From NCBI GenBank assembly GCA_017654735.1, contig JADPYG010000090.1, positions 62,001 through 126,000 of the forward strand: 64,000 nucleotides of DNA, written 5' to 3'. This document shows positions 1-10,862 of this stretch, in pieces; the first letter of the stretch is position 1, and each line of letters begins with the position of its first letter. Origin of the DNA: Vishniacozyma victoriae (taxonomy: Eukaryota > Basidiomycota > Tremellomycetes > Tremellales > Bulleribasidiaceae). The notes beneath the pieces were generated by a model. The model was not told where the DNA came from. It saw nothing but the letters and a program-made list of their open reading frames with translations, and did no database searches. The position numbers and the translations under genes were made by a program.

Positions 1-341
1 TAAGCATTGTATACTTCAAAGCGTATACATACATTCCCGTAGTCCTCCGTTCCTTCTAATAAGAACAGTCTAGTATTATGCGACCTACCTTTCCCGCCAC
101 TGGGAAGCTACCTTTGACAACCGCCAAGGTTCTGTGATCGCCCCAACCACCCCGTTTCACTTGCATCCGCATGGTTTCCGTCCGCAAAACACGCACGTCG
201 CCCGATGTTAGAACCAAACACATGTGGAATCATCTACATGGAAATCGCATTATATATACAAAATCAAAAGTCCTTCACACTCGTCAATAATGTCCTCCTC
301 GTAGCCTGATCATTCTCATCAACTCCCATACGGACTCGCAC
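1..341. other. Intergenic, window left edge
   Basis: No coding segment, RNA gene or repeat that I can support. It lies downstream of the minus-strand membrane-protein gene and is AT-rich, so it probably holds that gene's 3' UTR. Confidence 0.5.
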
Positions 342-1700
342 TTAACGCCTGATGGAATCATAACTGATACATTAGCCTTGTTCAACCACACAGGACAGGT
401 TGACTTACGTAGGAGGAATCTCTCCACCGCCTCCAGCATCATCGTCCCCGAGCGCGCCACCATCTTCATGAACAGTCACTGGTCCACCACTTCCACTAGT
501 TCCCGTAGGACTCATAGGTGTTCCACCAGATCCAGAAGGTCCCTCATTGTTGACCCTATACCTCTGCTGTTCCTGGTATGCTTCCCTCTGCTTAGAACTC
601 ATGCCCGCACCAGCAGCGGCACCTCCAACAACAGGGCCAAGGGCGGCACCAGCAGGGATCGAAGGCATAGGGAATGGAGTAGTAGGTGTCGTAGCGTTAG
701 CGCCGTACCCGGCGTATCCGGCGGACGAAGCGGATGATGGTCCCCTTGAAACGTTCTGAGCGCCATAAGCAGGGTAATTGCCTTCGGAAGTAGCGGGTTG
801 AGATTGATTGTATTGTGACATTTCAGGGGAATGTTGAGCGGTAGAAGCGACTCCAGGAGTGTAGAATGGTTCGACTTGTGGTCCGGTATCGGCCAGATCG
901 ACGGGTCCATGGTTCTGAGCTCGGCTCGGGTCAAACTAGACATAAGCAAAAAATCAAAGTCAGAGGATAGACATACCATGTTGTCGTCGAAATCGGCGTG
1001 CATGTTCCTCTTTCTTCGTCGTAGTAGGAACCAGACCAATGCAAGGATTGCAAGCAGACCGACGACACCACCTACAACACCTCCAGCGATGGCACCGACA
1101 TCTGCAATCAGCGTCGGCCCATCGAGACAACAGGATTTCACTTACTCGTTCCGCCCGATCCTGAGTTTGCGCCTCCTGTCGAAACTGAAGCAACTCCAGA
1201 TGAAGTGATGATTTGTCCATCAGAACCAGTAATGGTGGTAGTGCTAACGCGTCAGTCGAAACTTTACAAGACTAAGGACGAACTTACAAGAAAGTGGTAG
1301 ATACCGGCTGTCCTGCACTGCTGATGCTGCTAGCCGAACTAGCAATTGCACTACTTTGACTAGCATCCTGAGAGCTCTGGGATGGGGAAAGGCTGCTACT
1401 GGCTGCCCCTCCCGAGGATTCGGCAGCGGCGGAGGATTGTGCGGCGCTAGATTGAGCAGCGCCAGAGGACGAAGCGGCAGCCTCTGACGATGATGATGCG
1501 GGATCGGTGGTCGCTGCGGAGCTTTCGGCTGCGCTCGACTGGGCGGCGGAGGATGATTCGGCGGCAGACGATGATGGCGCGACCGAGGAGGAAGGAGCGG
1601 TGGTAGGGTCGGTAGTGGGGTCGGCGGCTGAAGAAGTTGATGAGCTAGGTTCTACTACAGGTGGTGTGGTTGGCACGGTCGAGGATGAGGCTTCTGCCAT
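342..1700 (-). CDS. Ser/Ala-rich single-pass membrane protein with C-terminal PPxY
   Basis: I do not recognise a named family. The spliced protein is about 395 residues. Residues 1-170 are almost wholly Ser, Ala, Thr and Pro, a mucin-like and probably O-glycosylated outer domain. A glycine-rich transmembrane helix follows (GAIAGGVVGGVVGLLAILAL, then VWFLL), stopped by RRRKR, and then a cytosolic tail of about 200 residues rich in Gly, Pro, Tyr and Gln. There are four introns; the exon joins TTFF/TTTITGSDGQ, GGTN/VGAIAGG, DDNM/FDPSRAQ and EIPPT/YDSIRR are all in phase. The last exon gives EIPPTYDSIRR and the TAA at 342-344, so the protein ends in a PPTY (PPxY) motif. Known: PPxY binds WW domains, notably of Rsp5/Nedd4 ligases. 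No classical signal peptide precedes the Ser-rich region, so the topology (N-terminus outside) is inferred. A surface sensor or adaptor is plausible but unproven. Confidence 0.8.
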
Positions 1701-2844
1701 TTTGGCAACGTGGTAATAGAGAGTGTAATGTAGTCTTTTATTATGGAAAACAATAGAGGTGACGAGTACAATCGCGTTGAGGGATGGTGGAAAGGATGTG
1801 TGTAATTGAATATTTTCAGGGTGGGTGATGATGATGTATCAGACTGCGTGTAGTGGGTGTAAGAGGGTGGGTGTAGTAGGGTAATGGAAATGATAGGGTA
1901 GAGTAGGGTGTGTGAAGTGGCTTGAGTGAAAAAGAAGAGCGCCAAGCAGACTCGGTCTCGTTCAGGCCGAGATGAAAAACAGAGCTGTGCAGTGAAACTG
2001 GAACAGGTGTCGTGTGGGTTCTTTTTGTACTTTTACAATACGATACGATATGAAAGAATAAACTCACAAGATGACATTGTTTCTAATTGTAACTTTGATT
2101 GGAAGGCTAGAAGTAGTCGTGCTATAGAGCGTCGATAGACAAATGAAGGTTTTGAATGAAAGGATTTGATTTGTCGCAGTCAAGGGATGATCCTTTTCCT
2201 TTTCCGTTTCGCAATGAAAAGAAGTACGCAGATCAAACAATAGGGTTTCTGACTACTCGGCTGGGTATATGATTATGTATGTGACAGTGATAATATAGTA
2301 CTACTTCGTAACTTGTATGACAACTAGGAGCAATAGAAAATCCAGTTTTCACAAGCACAGCAGCGTATACCGGATATTATTGTTACTAGAGTGACAAGGG
2401 GTAGAACTAACGACAGACGTAATCTCTCCTCTCGCGCCCTACCTCCCTCTTTCCCCCCCTTCTCTCCCGCCTAATAATTTCAGAAAAGAAACCCCTCATC
2501 CCCTACCAAGCTGCTATGCATTAAATTACAACCGAATACAACGGAGTGGTACCTGGATCTGAGGGAAGGAGGATGTATCTCGCTTGCTAAGTTATAAGAT
2601 GGAGCTGTGCTGGAGCACATGATCATCATGGGAATCAGTGACCGTCGCTTGATGCATCATTTGCGTGAGCTTAGAAGGTCCAGATCTCAGCGTTGCATGG
2701 ATCTACGTATGCTGGTGGACCTGGGAGCTGTGATGTAAGGGAATTATGCATACAAGCATGCCATTGCAAGCCTAGAAACGTGAAAATGATACAAGTACAA
2801 GAGAAATTGCCTGATGGCCCCATAATAAACCGACATCATGCACC
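1701..2844. other. Intergenic, promoter side of the Ser-rich membrane protein
   Basis: No gene is supported. Read on the minus strand, 1790-1960 is pyrimidine-rich with repeated CACCC/CCTAC words, which fits a promoter and 5' leader for the gene starting at 1700. A second strongly pyrimidine-rich plus-strand tract lies at about 2423-2470. The right-hand part should contain the DCAF13 3' UTR. Confidence 0.5.
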
Positions 2845-4646
2845 CTACTTTTGCTCCTTGATAACAGTCTCTGCATGTCGTCAGCCAAGCCTCGCAATAT
2901 AGACAAGAAAGGACTCACTCTTCCTCTCTGCCTTAGGTTTCTCCTTCCCAGCCCGAGTATGTGATCTCCTCCTATCCTCCTTGACTTTCTGAGCCTCAAT
3001 CATATCCCGCTTAAGTTTCGTAGTATTATGAATACTAGCAGGAACGAATCTCCTTTCTGCGACTGAACGAACGTCTTTGGAAGTAGACCATTTCTCGACG
3101 AGTTTCTGTCGGTATTCGATCGATTGACGTTCTTTGGTAGAAATTGGGCCTATCTTCTTTGACGCGTTGGATTTCCATATACTACTGATTAGCCTCGTCC
3201 ATGACATTATAGAGAGAACACATACCGGACGTTACCGTCTTCTGACGCTGTGAGGACAAAGTCGGCCGTTGGGGTATATGCGACATCGAATACACTGTCA
3301 TCAGTTGCATCCTGTGTCGGGTGGAAATGAGCTCACCGCTGCATTCGCTTGGTGTGGTAGACATCACGAGACTTTCCGCTATCCCTGTCCCACAGGCGGA
3401 CAGTTCGGTCATACGATCCGGATACGAATCCTTCTCCAGTTGGACCTAATCGTCAGCTTAGGTTGATGAGAGCTCAAATCAGCTTACTCCAGTCACAACC
3501 CATAACGCCCCCAACGTGACCTTTGTAGATCTGATTAGGTGATTCCAGATTACGAATATCGAATGTATACAGATTATGATCTTCGGATCCCAGAAGCAAC
3601 ACAGTCGGGAGGGTAGGACACCATGACAAACAATTCGAACGGAACTACCATCAGCCCCCTTCTATTGAAACTGAAGCCCAAACTTGAACTTACCTGCATC
3701 ATGATCCTCCTCTCTGCTTTGCCTGTACGTATATCGTACAAACACATTGTCCTATCATTTCCTATACTCGCCAATACACTTGTTTCACTCTGATTGAACT
3801 TGACACCAGAGACAGTCTCCATTGAACTTCCGAAAGCGAGAGTCGACATTGGACTTGAACGAGTCTCGTCCCATATCTGAACTGTATTTGATGCGGTAGC
3901 GAAGATCCCATCTGTACGGTGGTGGTCGATACCGTTGAATCCATTCTTTGAGGTATATGACATTGTCGGTTCGAGGTTCTTGCCCATGGCATCTCGTTTT
4001 GCTGAATCGATATTCAACCCACCTCCCTCCTCGTCATCAAATTCGAATCCGTCTTCTCCAATAGCTCCTGCCTGATCTAGCGGTGTTTGACTACTTGATC
4101 CTTCTCCATTTCCAAACTCATTCCCATCAAAGACCTCCTTGTCCCTGATCCCAGGAGCGAAAGCATCACTTCTCCAGACTTTAATCGCCCCATCCAGCTT
4201 TCCAGCAGTAATCAATCCTCTCTTTCCATCCCTAGCTTCCGAAGTCCAACAAAGTCCACCCACCATCCCCCGATGCGCATTAGGGATCTTCAGTAAAGGT
4301 CTCCTCATGGTTAATGAATGAACGATAACCTCCCCATCACCTCCTCCACCCGCCACTACAGATACTCGTCTAGGATCCTTGCCTAGACAGTAGACTCCAT
4401 CTTGATGTCCCCCTAGAGCGTCGACGAATGGTTTAGCAAACATCCTGTCCAGCTTGGCGGCTGTCAATGCTCGTGTATATTCTCTTGGTTTGTCGAATGG
4501 GTGGAGGTGAGGGGCGAGATTACGCTGGATTGGGTGAGGAGCTTCGGTTGATGAGGGGAGGTGATCATCGAGCGATCTTGATATCATCTTGATTTTCTGG
4601 CTGTCAGCTTTTGCTTCTCAATGAGAGCAAGCCAGCTTACGACCAT
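2845..4646 (-). CDS. SOF1: U3 snoRNP WD40 protein, DCAF13/Sof1
   Basis: Sof1 (DCAF13) is a nucleolar WD40 protein of the small-subunit processome, needed for 18S rRNA maturation. The N-terminus is diagnostic: MVKIKMISRSLDDHLPS, then QRNLAPHLHPFDKPREY and KLDRMFAKPF. The first WD repeat follows (GGHQDGVYCL). WD repeats continue through DRTMCLYDIRTGKAERR. The C-terminal basic Sof1 tail follows (SNASKKIGPI, DVRSVAERRFVPASIHN) and ends KAERKKTVIKEQK. The start is unusual: the first exon holds only ATG GTC (4646-4641), then a donor GTAAGC; joining to AAA ATC AAG gives the conserved MVKIK. The last exon encodes only the final eight residues or so, with TAG at 2845-2847. Assignment is very secure; some middle exon borders are approximate. 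Confidence 0.95.
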
Positions 4647-4888
4647 GGTGGGCGAGGGCGAATGATGGATAGGATAGTAAAGAGTGTGTGTTCCAGGTAC
4701 CTAGGCGGACATCAAAATCTCTATTTAACAGTACCGGTTAAACCTGTCATGGTATATGACGTGGCATTACAGAACACTTACTCACTTGCCACTTGGCTTC
4801 TTGAATGGGGTTTAACTGTCTCAGCTGATCAGTCACTCTTTCACACCACACTCTTTCTCTTTATCATTGTACTATATATCATATCATC

Positions 4889-7800
4889 ATGTCAGACCCA
4901 GGATCACCAGCTTCATCTCTCGATTTCTTTCAGTCCGATGAATCAGGTTCAGAAGCAGAATATGCCCCAGCAACACATCGTCGCGCAGCCAACAAGCGTC
5001 GTCCTAATAATGCAGCTGCTGGACCCAGTACCGCCACTGCCGGTCCCAAGAAGGCTCTCAAGATCAAGATCAATGTCGGCGCAGCATCATCTTCTCGTGC
5101 AGGTGCCGCTCTTCATCCGATGGAAGGAGATGTAGAAATGGATGAAGAGGTTGAAGACCAGGTTGCTGGGGTAATGGGGAGTCGAGTTATGGATTTATCT
5201 AATAGGGAATTGAAAAAGGATCATTCCGCCAGACCATTATGGGTGGACGAAGCTGGTCATATGTATGTTGTGTCATCAGGAATGAACATTTACTAACTAT
5301 GGATAGTATCCTCGAAGCATTCGCACCGTGGGCACAAGCCGCGCAAGATTTCCTAATCGCAATCGCCGAGCCTGTATCAAGACCATCGCTAATCCATGAA
5401 TACCGTATCACGAAGCCATCACTTCACGCAGCCATGTCTGTTGGACTAGAGACCAAATCAATCACCGAAGTCTTGAATCGTCTATCCAAAATCCCACTAC
5501 CATCCAAATTGGAAGCTAGGATTCGAGATTGGACATCATCATATGGTAAAATCCGATTGGTACTCAAACACAATAAATACTTTCTCGAGTCGAGTGTCCC
5601 AGAGTTTTTGAGGATGTTGTTGAGTGATCCTGTTATTGCGCCTTGTAAAGTCGTAAGAGAGGATGAGGAAGGTCAACAGGTCTTTGGAATGGAGAAAGGT
5701 TCAGCTGCTAGGAGAGATTATTTTATTCCCGGTACCGAGGAAGCTAGGCGCGCAGAACGAGGAGAAGTGGGAGCGGATGGACAAGTACAAAGACCAGGTC
5801 AAGGACAGAGGGATGATGTGATTGGTGCCGTCATTGGGATTGATCAGAGTGAGTTTAGCTAATTGTCCCTGCGGAGAAGGAAGCTAACATCCAGGCGACG
5901 AGCTGGACGAAGACGAAGCAGTCCATTCGTTCGAGGTGGCGTCCGATAAGATGGAAGTAGTTCGACGTCAATGTCAAGATATCGATCTCCCAGCATTGGA
6001 AGAGTACGATTTCCGAAACGATACAGCCAACGCCGACCTCGATATTCAGTTGAAGCCGATGACAGTCATTCGACCTTATCAGGAGACATCCCTGGCTAAG
6101 ATGTTCGGTAACGGTCGAGCTAGATCTGGGATTATCGTTCTGCCTTGTGGTGCTGGAAAGACGCTTGTTGGTATTACTGCGGCGTGTACGATCAAGAAGA
6201 GTACCATGGTATTGTGTACTTCCGCGTGAGTCAGCTGTGTCGAATCTGTAATTTCGTTAGCTGATGTCAGCGTATCGGTCGCTCAGTGGAAGCAACAATT
6301 CCTCCAATTCTCCAATATCTCAGAAAGGCAAATCTGTACATTCACCCAATCAAGTAAAGAGATGGTAAGCTGTCACCCACTATGTATTGTCTGAGCTAAC
6401 AATCAGTTCACCGGCCCAGCAGGAATCGTCATCTCCACCTACTCGATGATTGGAATTACCGGTAAACGAGCCCATGACGCCGAGAAAGTAATGCAATGGA
6501 TCAGATCTAGGGAATGGGGTTTCCTACTTCTCGACGAGGTACACGTCGTTCCAGCCAATACGTTCAGGAAATGTGTCAATGGTTTCCGGGTCCATGCCAA
6601 ATTGGGTCTTACTGGTGAGCTACTTTCTCCATGTCGTTCTCGTGCGAAGCTAATATCCAGCGACGCTCGTTCGTGAGGATGACAAGATTGGAGATTTGGG
6701 GTACCTAATCGGTCCAAAGCTATATGAAGCCAATTGGATGGATCTAGCCAAGAATGGTCATATCGCTACTGTACAGGTAAGCTATAACTCACCTCACTTA
6801 TGAGGTTGGAACTGATGATAGTGCGCGGAAGTATGGTGCCCAATGACACCCGAGTTCTATCGAGAGTACTTGAGGAACCCATCTCGTAAAAGGATTCTAC
6901 TCCACGCTATGAATCCCAACAAGATTCAAGCATGCCAGTATCTGATCAATTACCATGAATCGCGAGGTGACAAGGTCATCGTGTTTTCTGATAACGTCTT
7001 TGCTTTGGAGGTGAGCTATCATGGCCTTGCATACGCACAAGCTGACATCCAGGCGTACGCTAAGAAACTTGGAAAGTCCTTCATTCACGGAGGGACACCC
7101 GAGGGAGAACGACTTCGGATTTTGTCCCGATTCCAACATGATCCCCAGCTTAACACCATCTTCTTGTCCAAAGTGAGTAGCTTGTTGGGCATTCCGTTGC
7201 ACAAAAGCTAATGATCAGGTCGGTGACACCTCTATCGATTTACCCGAAGCTACATGCTTGATCCAGATTTCATCCCATTTCGCCTCTCGTCGACAAGAAG
7301 CTCAACGACTTGGTCGGATCTTACGTGCCAAGCGACGTAATGACGAGGGCTTTAATGCTTTCTTCTATTCACTAGTCTCGAAAGATACTCAGGAGATGTA
7401 CTATTCTTCCAAACGTCAGGGATTCCTCATCGATCAAGTAAGCTATTTATTCCCATACATATCGGGCAACAGCTGATAATGTAGGGGTACGCATTCAAGG
7501 TAATCACCGAGTTACACGGAATCGACGAAATGGAAAATCTAGTATTCAAAACGCAAGGTCAACAAATTTCCCTACTTGAAGAAGTCCTGAATACCGGAAA
7601 CAACGACTGGGAAACTTCCGACCATTATATGAGGTTGAACGATGGAAAACATCAGCATAAACCGTCAAGGGCCCAGCCGGAACATACTACCAACAATGGA
7701 CCTGCTGGGGGAGTTGGAGCTGCTCAGAGATTCATTGCTCCGCTTGAACATTTGAGTGGAGGTCAGAATTTGAGTTATCAGGAAAGGAATAAGAATGTCA

Positions 7801-7983
7801 AGTAAGTTTATACTTTATCTTACATTGAGCTACGCTGACATCGCCAGTAAGGAACTGAGTAGGGAAGAGAGGGTATTGAAGAAACAGAAATTAGGTGGAT
7901 CGAGTAGTAGTAATCAACCCCAACATGCGTTGTTTAGGAAAAGGAAACAAGAGCTCGAAACTGCTAAAAAGAGGAATCAGTAA
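4889..7983 (+). CDS. SSL2: TFIIH DNA helicase/translocase XPB (Ssl2/Rad25)
   Basis: XPB is the 3'-5' ATPase of TFIIH that opens promoter DNA for RNA polymerase II and acts in nucleotide excision repair. After an acidic, disordered N-terminus ([10 protein letters not shown]...) comes the damage-recognition region ([19 protein letters not shown]). The helicase core has Walker A PCGAGKT, the DEVH box ([16 protein letters not shown]), the XPB-specific RED motif ([18 protein letters not shown]), motif V ([12 protein letters not shown]) and motif VI ([14 protein letters not shown]). The C-terminal tail is basic. About ten short introns interrupt it; the first join is AGHI/ILEAF. The ATG at 4889 opens an acidic N-terminus typical of fungal XPB, and TAA is at 7981-7983. 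All catalytic motifs look intact. Confidence 0.97.
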
Positions 7984-8434
7984 TAGTAACATCCGTATCC
8001 ATGTAGCCCAAAAACAGAGTGTGTTCATACCCATGTTGTCATGCATTGTTGTAATGTTATGATAGCCTGATCCTTCGTGGGATCGTTTGCCGAAGTCGAG
8101 GTTCTGTTCTTTCCCAAAGAGATGAAGCTATTCATCGTTTGTCCGGCCCAATCTCCTCGCCGATCATACAGTATATGGATCATACATGTTATAGAAATAT
8201 TCTTCTGCCCAGCCTATTCATCGGTTTTGAAAATTGACGGTTTAATGGAAGCATGCCATCAGTAAAAGGGACCGTTTCATTCATCAAATCATTCCATGGT
8301 TCTTGGAGGGTCACGTAATTGTACTTTTCAATATATTATCAGCTCCTCGTTTTAGTATAAAGAAGAGGGTACCCCTGAAAAAGCGTCGAATTGCGCAACA
8401 TCTCCTTGGTTTCGTTCTTGTTCCATTCCAAACT
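7984..8434. other. Intergenic, downstream of SSL2
   Basis: No gene seen. It contains the SSL2 3' UTR and separates it from the decayed Pro/Gln-rich locus on the other strand. Confidence 0.5.
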
Positions 8435-9600
8435 TCAGGGAGGCTGGGGTTTCATTCTTTCGTCATGTCGACCCTTGAGGCTGAACTTTGAATACGTCTT
8501 CTTCTTTACCTTGATCTGGCTCTGCTTGGACTCGTATGCTGCCTTGTTATTGAACTTATCCTTGGCCTGGACCTCGGATGTGAACAGGAGTGTTCTCTTG
8601 AGTCTTAGGGATACCATCTTCTTCTCTATAAGCGTAGTCGTGAGATCTGATATCCTCTGATTGATCATTCTCCCCTTTAGTAGGACCTTGATTGTTGAGT
8701 TGTTGACCCATGTACTCAGGCATAGTGGCCTGATGGTGAGGAGTCGGACTTGATCCGGGAGCTTGTATTCATAGCGGGTGGGGTGAGTCTTGTGTTGATC
8801 AAGGTCAATGCCTAGCTCTTGGCTTTAGATTGAGATTGACCTCGATGCTGAGCTTGATTTCGTTGTTGGGGTGGGGGTAGTGGTCGAACAAGAGGTTGAC
8901 TATTGCTTGGAGAGGCTCAAGTACATTGAGGTCTCTCGTCTTGGGCGGGTAGTTGATAGGAGGACCTTCGATCACCTTGCTGATGGTCCGGTGATGGTCC
9001 GGGTGGTCGTTTGGAGACCTTCGATTACTTTGCTGTCGATCCGGCTGTTCTTTTGGAGATCTTCGATTCCCCTGTGGTGGTTTGGGTTGCTCTTGATTCG
9101 GCAATCGTTCCTCCCTGCTGGCTCATCTGGGCTTGATTACCCTGCAGTCTGGCCTTGGGCTGAGGAGCCTCTGGACCTTGAGGGGGTAAGTCGAGGGCTT
9201 TGATCTTTCTCAGGGGATACCTTCTCCCCTTGTCTTTCGGAACTTGGGCCGGTAGTCAATCGACTACACGGGTCGGAAGGTCGGTTGGGAGTTTGAATAG
9301 GTGATGAATTCACTTGTGGAGAGGGGTTTGGAGGGGGGTTTGCGAATGGATTTCTCCTTGGAGTTTGGGCAGGAATGGAAGCATTTGATCGAGGTGAGGT
9401 GCTAGGACCTCGTTGTCGCTGTTGCTGTGGTTCGGATGAAGGTCGATATGCGGGAATTTCATATCGTTGTTCATTCCCTTGAAGTTGTTGCTGACATTGA
9501 TCTTGTTGTTGTTGAGGAGGGGGAAAGGGATTTTGGGGAGAAAGGGCGATTACTCGATCAACAATCAATCCGGCGGACAAACAAACCGGCGGTAAATTGA
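8435..9600 (-). pseudogene. Decayed Pro/Gln-rich disordered-protein gene, main part
   Basis: Protein-like Pro/Gln/Ser text can be read on the minus strand, but it jumps frame repeatedly. From the 5' end: an open stretch at 9580-9137 (NPFPPPQQQQ ... QRYEIPAYRPSSEP ... SPRLTPSRSRGSSAQGQ); near 9210 good text moves to another frame (ALDLPPQGPEAPQPKARLQ, QGNQAQMSQQG); near 9100 it moves again (QEQPKPPQGNRRSPKEQP ... EGPPINYPPKTRDLN); near 8930 again (SNSQPLVRPLPPPQQRNQAQ, HRGQSQSKAKS, then a stop); and near 8770 to SSPTPHHQATMPEYMGQQLN and EEDGIPKTQENTPVHIRGP, then a stop. The jumps lack obvious donor/acceptor and branch-point pairs, unlike every real intron here. I read this as a gene broken by several indels. 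A real gene with odd introns is possible. No family recognised. Confidence 0.55.
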
Positions 9601-9610
9601 GGAGGGAGGT
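9361..9610 (-). repeat. Duplicated segment, copy A
   Basis: This ~250-bp segment is repeated in diverged form at 9784-10030. Matching blocks occur in the same order: GAGTTTGGG, the CGTTGTCGCTGTTG core, the block encoding QRYEIPAY-PSS, a Gln-codon run, and CAATCAATCCGGCGG. The match continues past the Gln run into sequence that is not obviously coding, so the DNA was duplicated, not just a protein motif. Confidence 0.75.
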
Positions 9611-9611
9611 T

Positions 9612-9657
9612 GGATCCGTATTTCACCAATTGACTAGATGAGGATCCGTATTTCACC
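9612..9657. repeat. 16-bp direct repeat at the duplication junction
   Basis: GGATCCGTATTTCACC occurs at 9612-9627 and again exactly at 9642-9657, 30 bp apart start to start. It lies just beyond the end of duplicated copy A and before the 15-bp tandem repeats, so it may mark the junction of the duplication. Confidence 0.85.
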
Positions 9658-9722
9658 CTTCGTGACCTTCTTGACCTTCTTCTTCTTGACCTTTTCCTTC
9701 TTGACCTTTTCCTTCTTGATCC
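9657..9722 (-). repeat. 15-18 bp tandem repeat
   Basis: About four tandem units of the form CTTCTTGACCTTTTC. On the minus strand they encode the repetitive tail EGKGQEGKGQEEEGQEGHEG. This type of repeat commonly expands by slippage. Confidence 0.8.
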
Positions 9723-9783
9723 TCCTCCTGATGATAATCTTGGTTTTGGAGATGAATATCGGAAAGAGAACAGGTCTTCACTG

Positions 9784-10030
9784 GAGTTTGGGTAGGTAAG
9801 GAAGGTGGACTTGGTCGGGGTGAGGTGTTGGGAGCTTGTTGTCGCTGTTGTTGTTGTTGATGATCGGATGAAGGTTGATATGCCGGGATCTCATATCGTT
9901 GATCATGTCCTTGTTGTTGACCTTGATAGTAATTTCTTTGTTGTTGTTGTTGAGTAGGAAAGGAAAGTTGGAGAGGAAAGGGAAAGGACTCGATCCACAA
10001 TCAATCCGGCGGTACACTGAGGCGGGAGGG
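9784..10030 (-). repeat. Duplicated segment, copy B
   Basis: Partner of 9361-9610. It shares GAGTTTGGG, the TTGTCGCTGTTG core, the QRYEIPAY-PSS coding block, Gln-codon runs and CAATCAATCCGGCGG in the same order and orientation, with substitutions and indels between the copies, so the duplication is not recent. Confidence 0.75.
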
Positions 10031-10465
10031 ATTAGGCGGAAGATCTCTTGGTAGATCCAGGAAGAGGTCGAGCGCCGGCAGGTCACGTCTTGATTGTACG
10101 TAGTTCCGGCGGGTATTAGGAAGATTCCGTATGCCTTTCCCGAGGAAGAGAAACGCATCGATGTCGTCAACCTGGAAATCAGTCATCATTGTTTGAGATA
10201 GTAGAATGCACCCTGGAAGTGTTGTGAGAGGAAAATTAGACTCCATCAAGACCAGGCTTGAGCACTGGCCGCAGCTAGAATGCGAAAGGTGGAAAGAATA
10301 GGTAGAGGGTAGCTTCATTCGAACAACACAAGGCAGGAGGAAAAGAAGTGACAGAGCGTTGTCTCTAAGATTATGCAGAAGGGTAATTTTGGTATCTTTG
10401 CCAACCTCTATTCTCCAAACCCACTCACTACGAAAACTATAGAGACAAGTACGCTAACTTGATAG

Positions 10466-10495
10466 ACGGCGACGTTCGGCGATCGACGCCGCCGT
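10466..10495. repeat. GC-rich imperfect palindrome
   Basis: ACGGCG at the left pairs with CGCCGT at the right; one mismatch is followed by two more pairs around an inner sequence TTCGGCGATCGA. It stands out in an AT-rich gene-free stretch and ends three bases before the minisatellite. Confidence 0.6.
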
Positions 10496-10498
10496 TAC

Positions 10499-10647
10499 AT
10501 GATGAAGGATTTATCTACAACCTACGTGATGATGGATTTACCTACGACTACTTGATGATGGATTTATCTACGACCTATATGATGAAGTGTTTGTCTACGA
10601 CCTATATGACGAAGAATTTATCTACGGACTACATGATGAAGAACATA
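10499..10647 (+). repeat. Minisatellite, ~24-30 bp unit, five copies and a partial
   Basis: Tandem units start at 10499, 10529, 10555, 10579 and 10606 (lengths 30, 26, 24, 27, 27) with a partial unit at 10633. The consensus is close to ATGATGGATTTATCTACGAC followed by CTAT. Units differ by substitutions and small indels. A plus-strand reading frame crosses it, but changing unit lengths that are not all multiples of three argue against translation. Confidence 0.85.
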
Positions 10648-10862
10648 TTAGACGCAGTCGTTTGTAGATGTAAGTATACAAACCAACCACACCACTCCAG
10701 GTTTCTCCCGAAACGACGTGACTCGATGCATGACCGACCAGCTCACCAGGAGCTCAATCTAACTATACTCATACGTACCAATCTAAACTACACATCATAG
10801 AGCCATGCCATCGTTAAAAGTAAAGGAAAAAAACTGGGTCCCGTGTATATTGTGTTCTGTAC

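Larger units (their letters stand above)
9653..10317 (-). pseudogene. Decayed Pro/Gln-rich gene, 5' duplicate
   Basis: Minus-strand text here resembles the neighbouring decayed gene: QRYEIPAYQPSSDH with Gln runs, NTSPRPSPPSLPTQTP, then a tandem EGKGQ-type tail that ends without a C-terminus. Upstream at 10184-10001 a different frame reads MTDFQVDDIDAFLFLGKGIR and DLPRDLPPNPSRLSVPPD before a stop; joining it to the Gln-rich part needs a frame change with no clear intron. It could be the true 5' end of the whole locus, with the duplication splitting it. I cannot assign a family and would not count this as a functional gene without RNA evidence. Confidence 0.45.

Noticed and set aside
10459..10800. 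Open frame on the plus strand across the minisatellite
   Set aside because: Its repeats have varying lengths not all divisible by three, composition is not protein-like beyond the repeat, and there are no splice signals or upstream promoter features.
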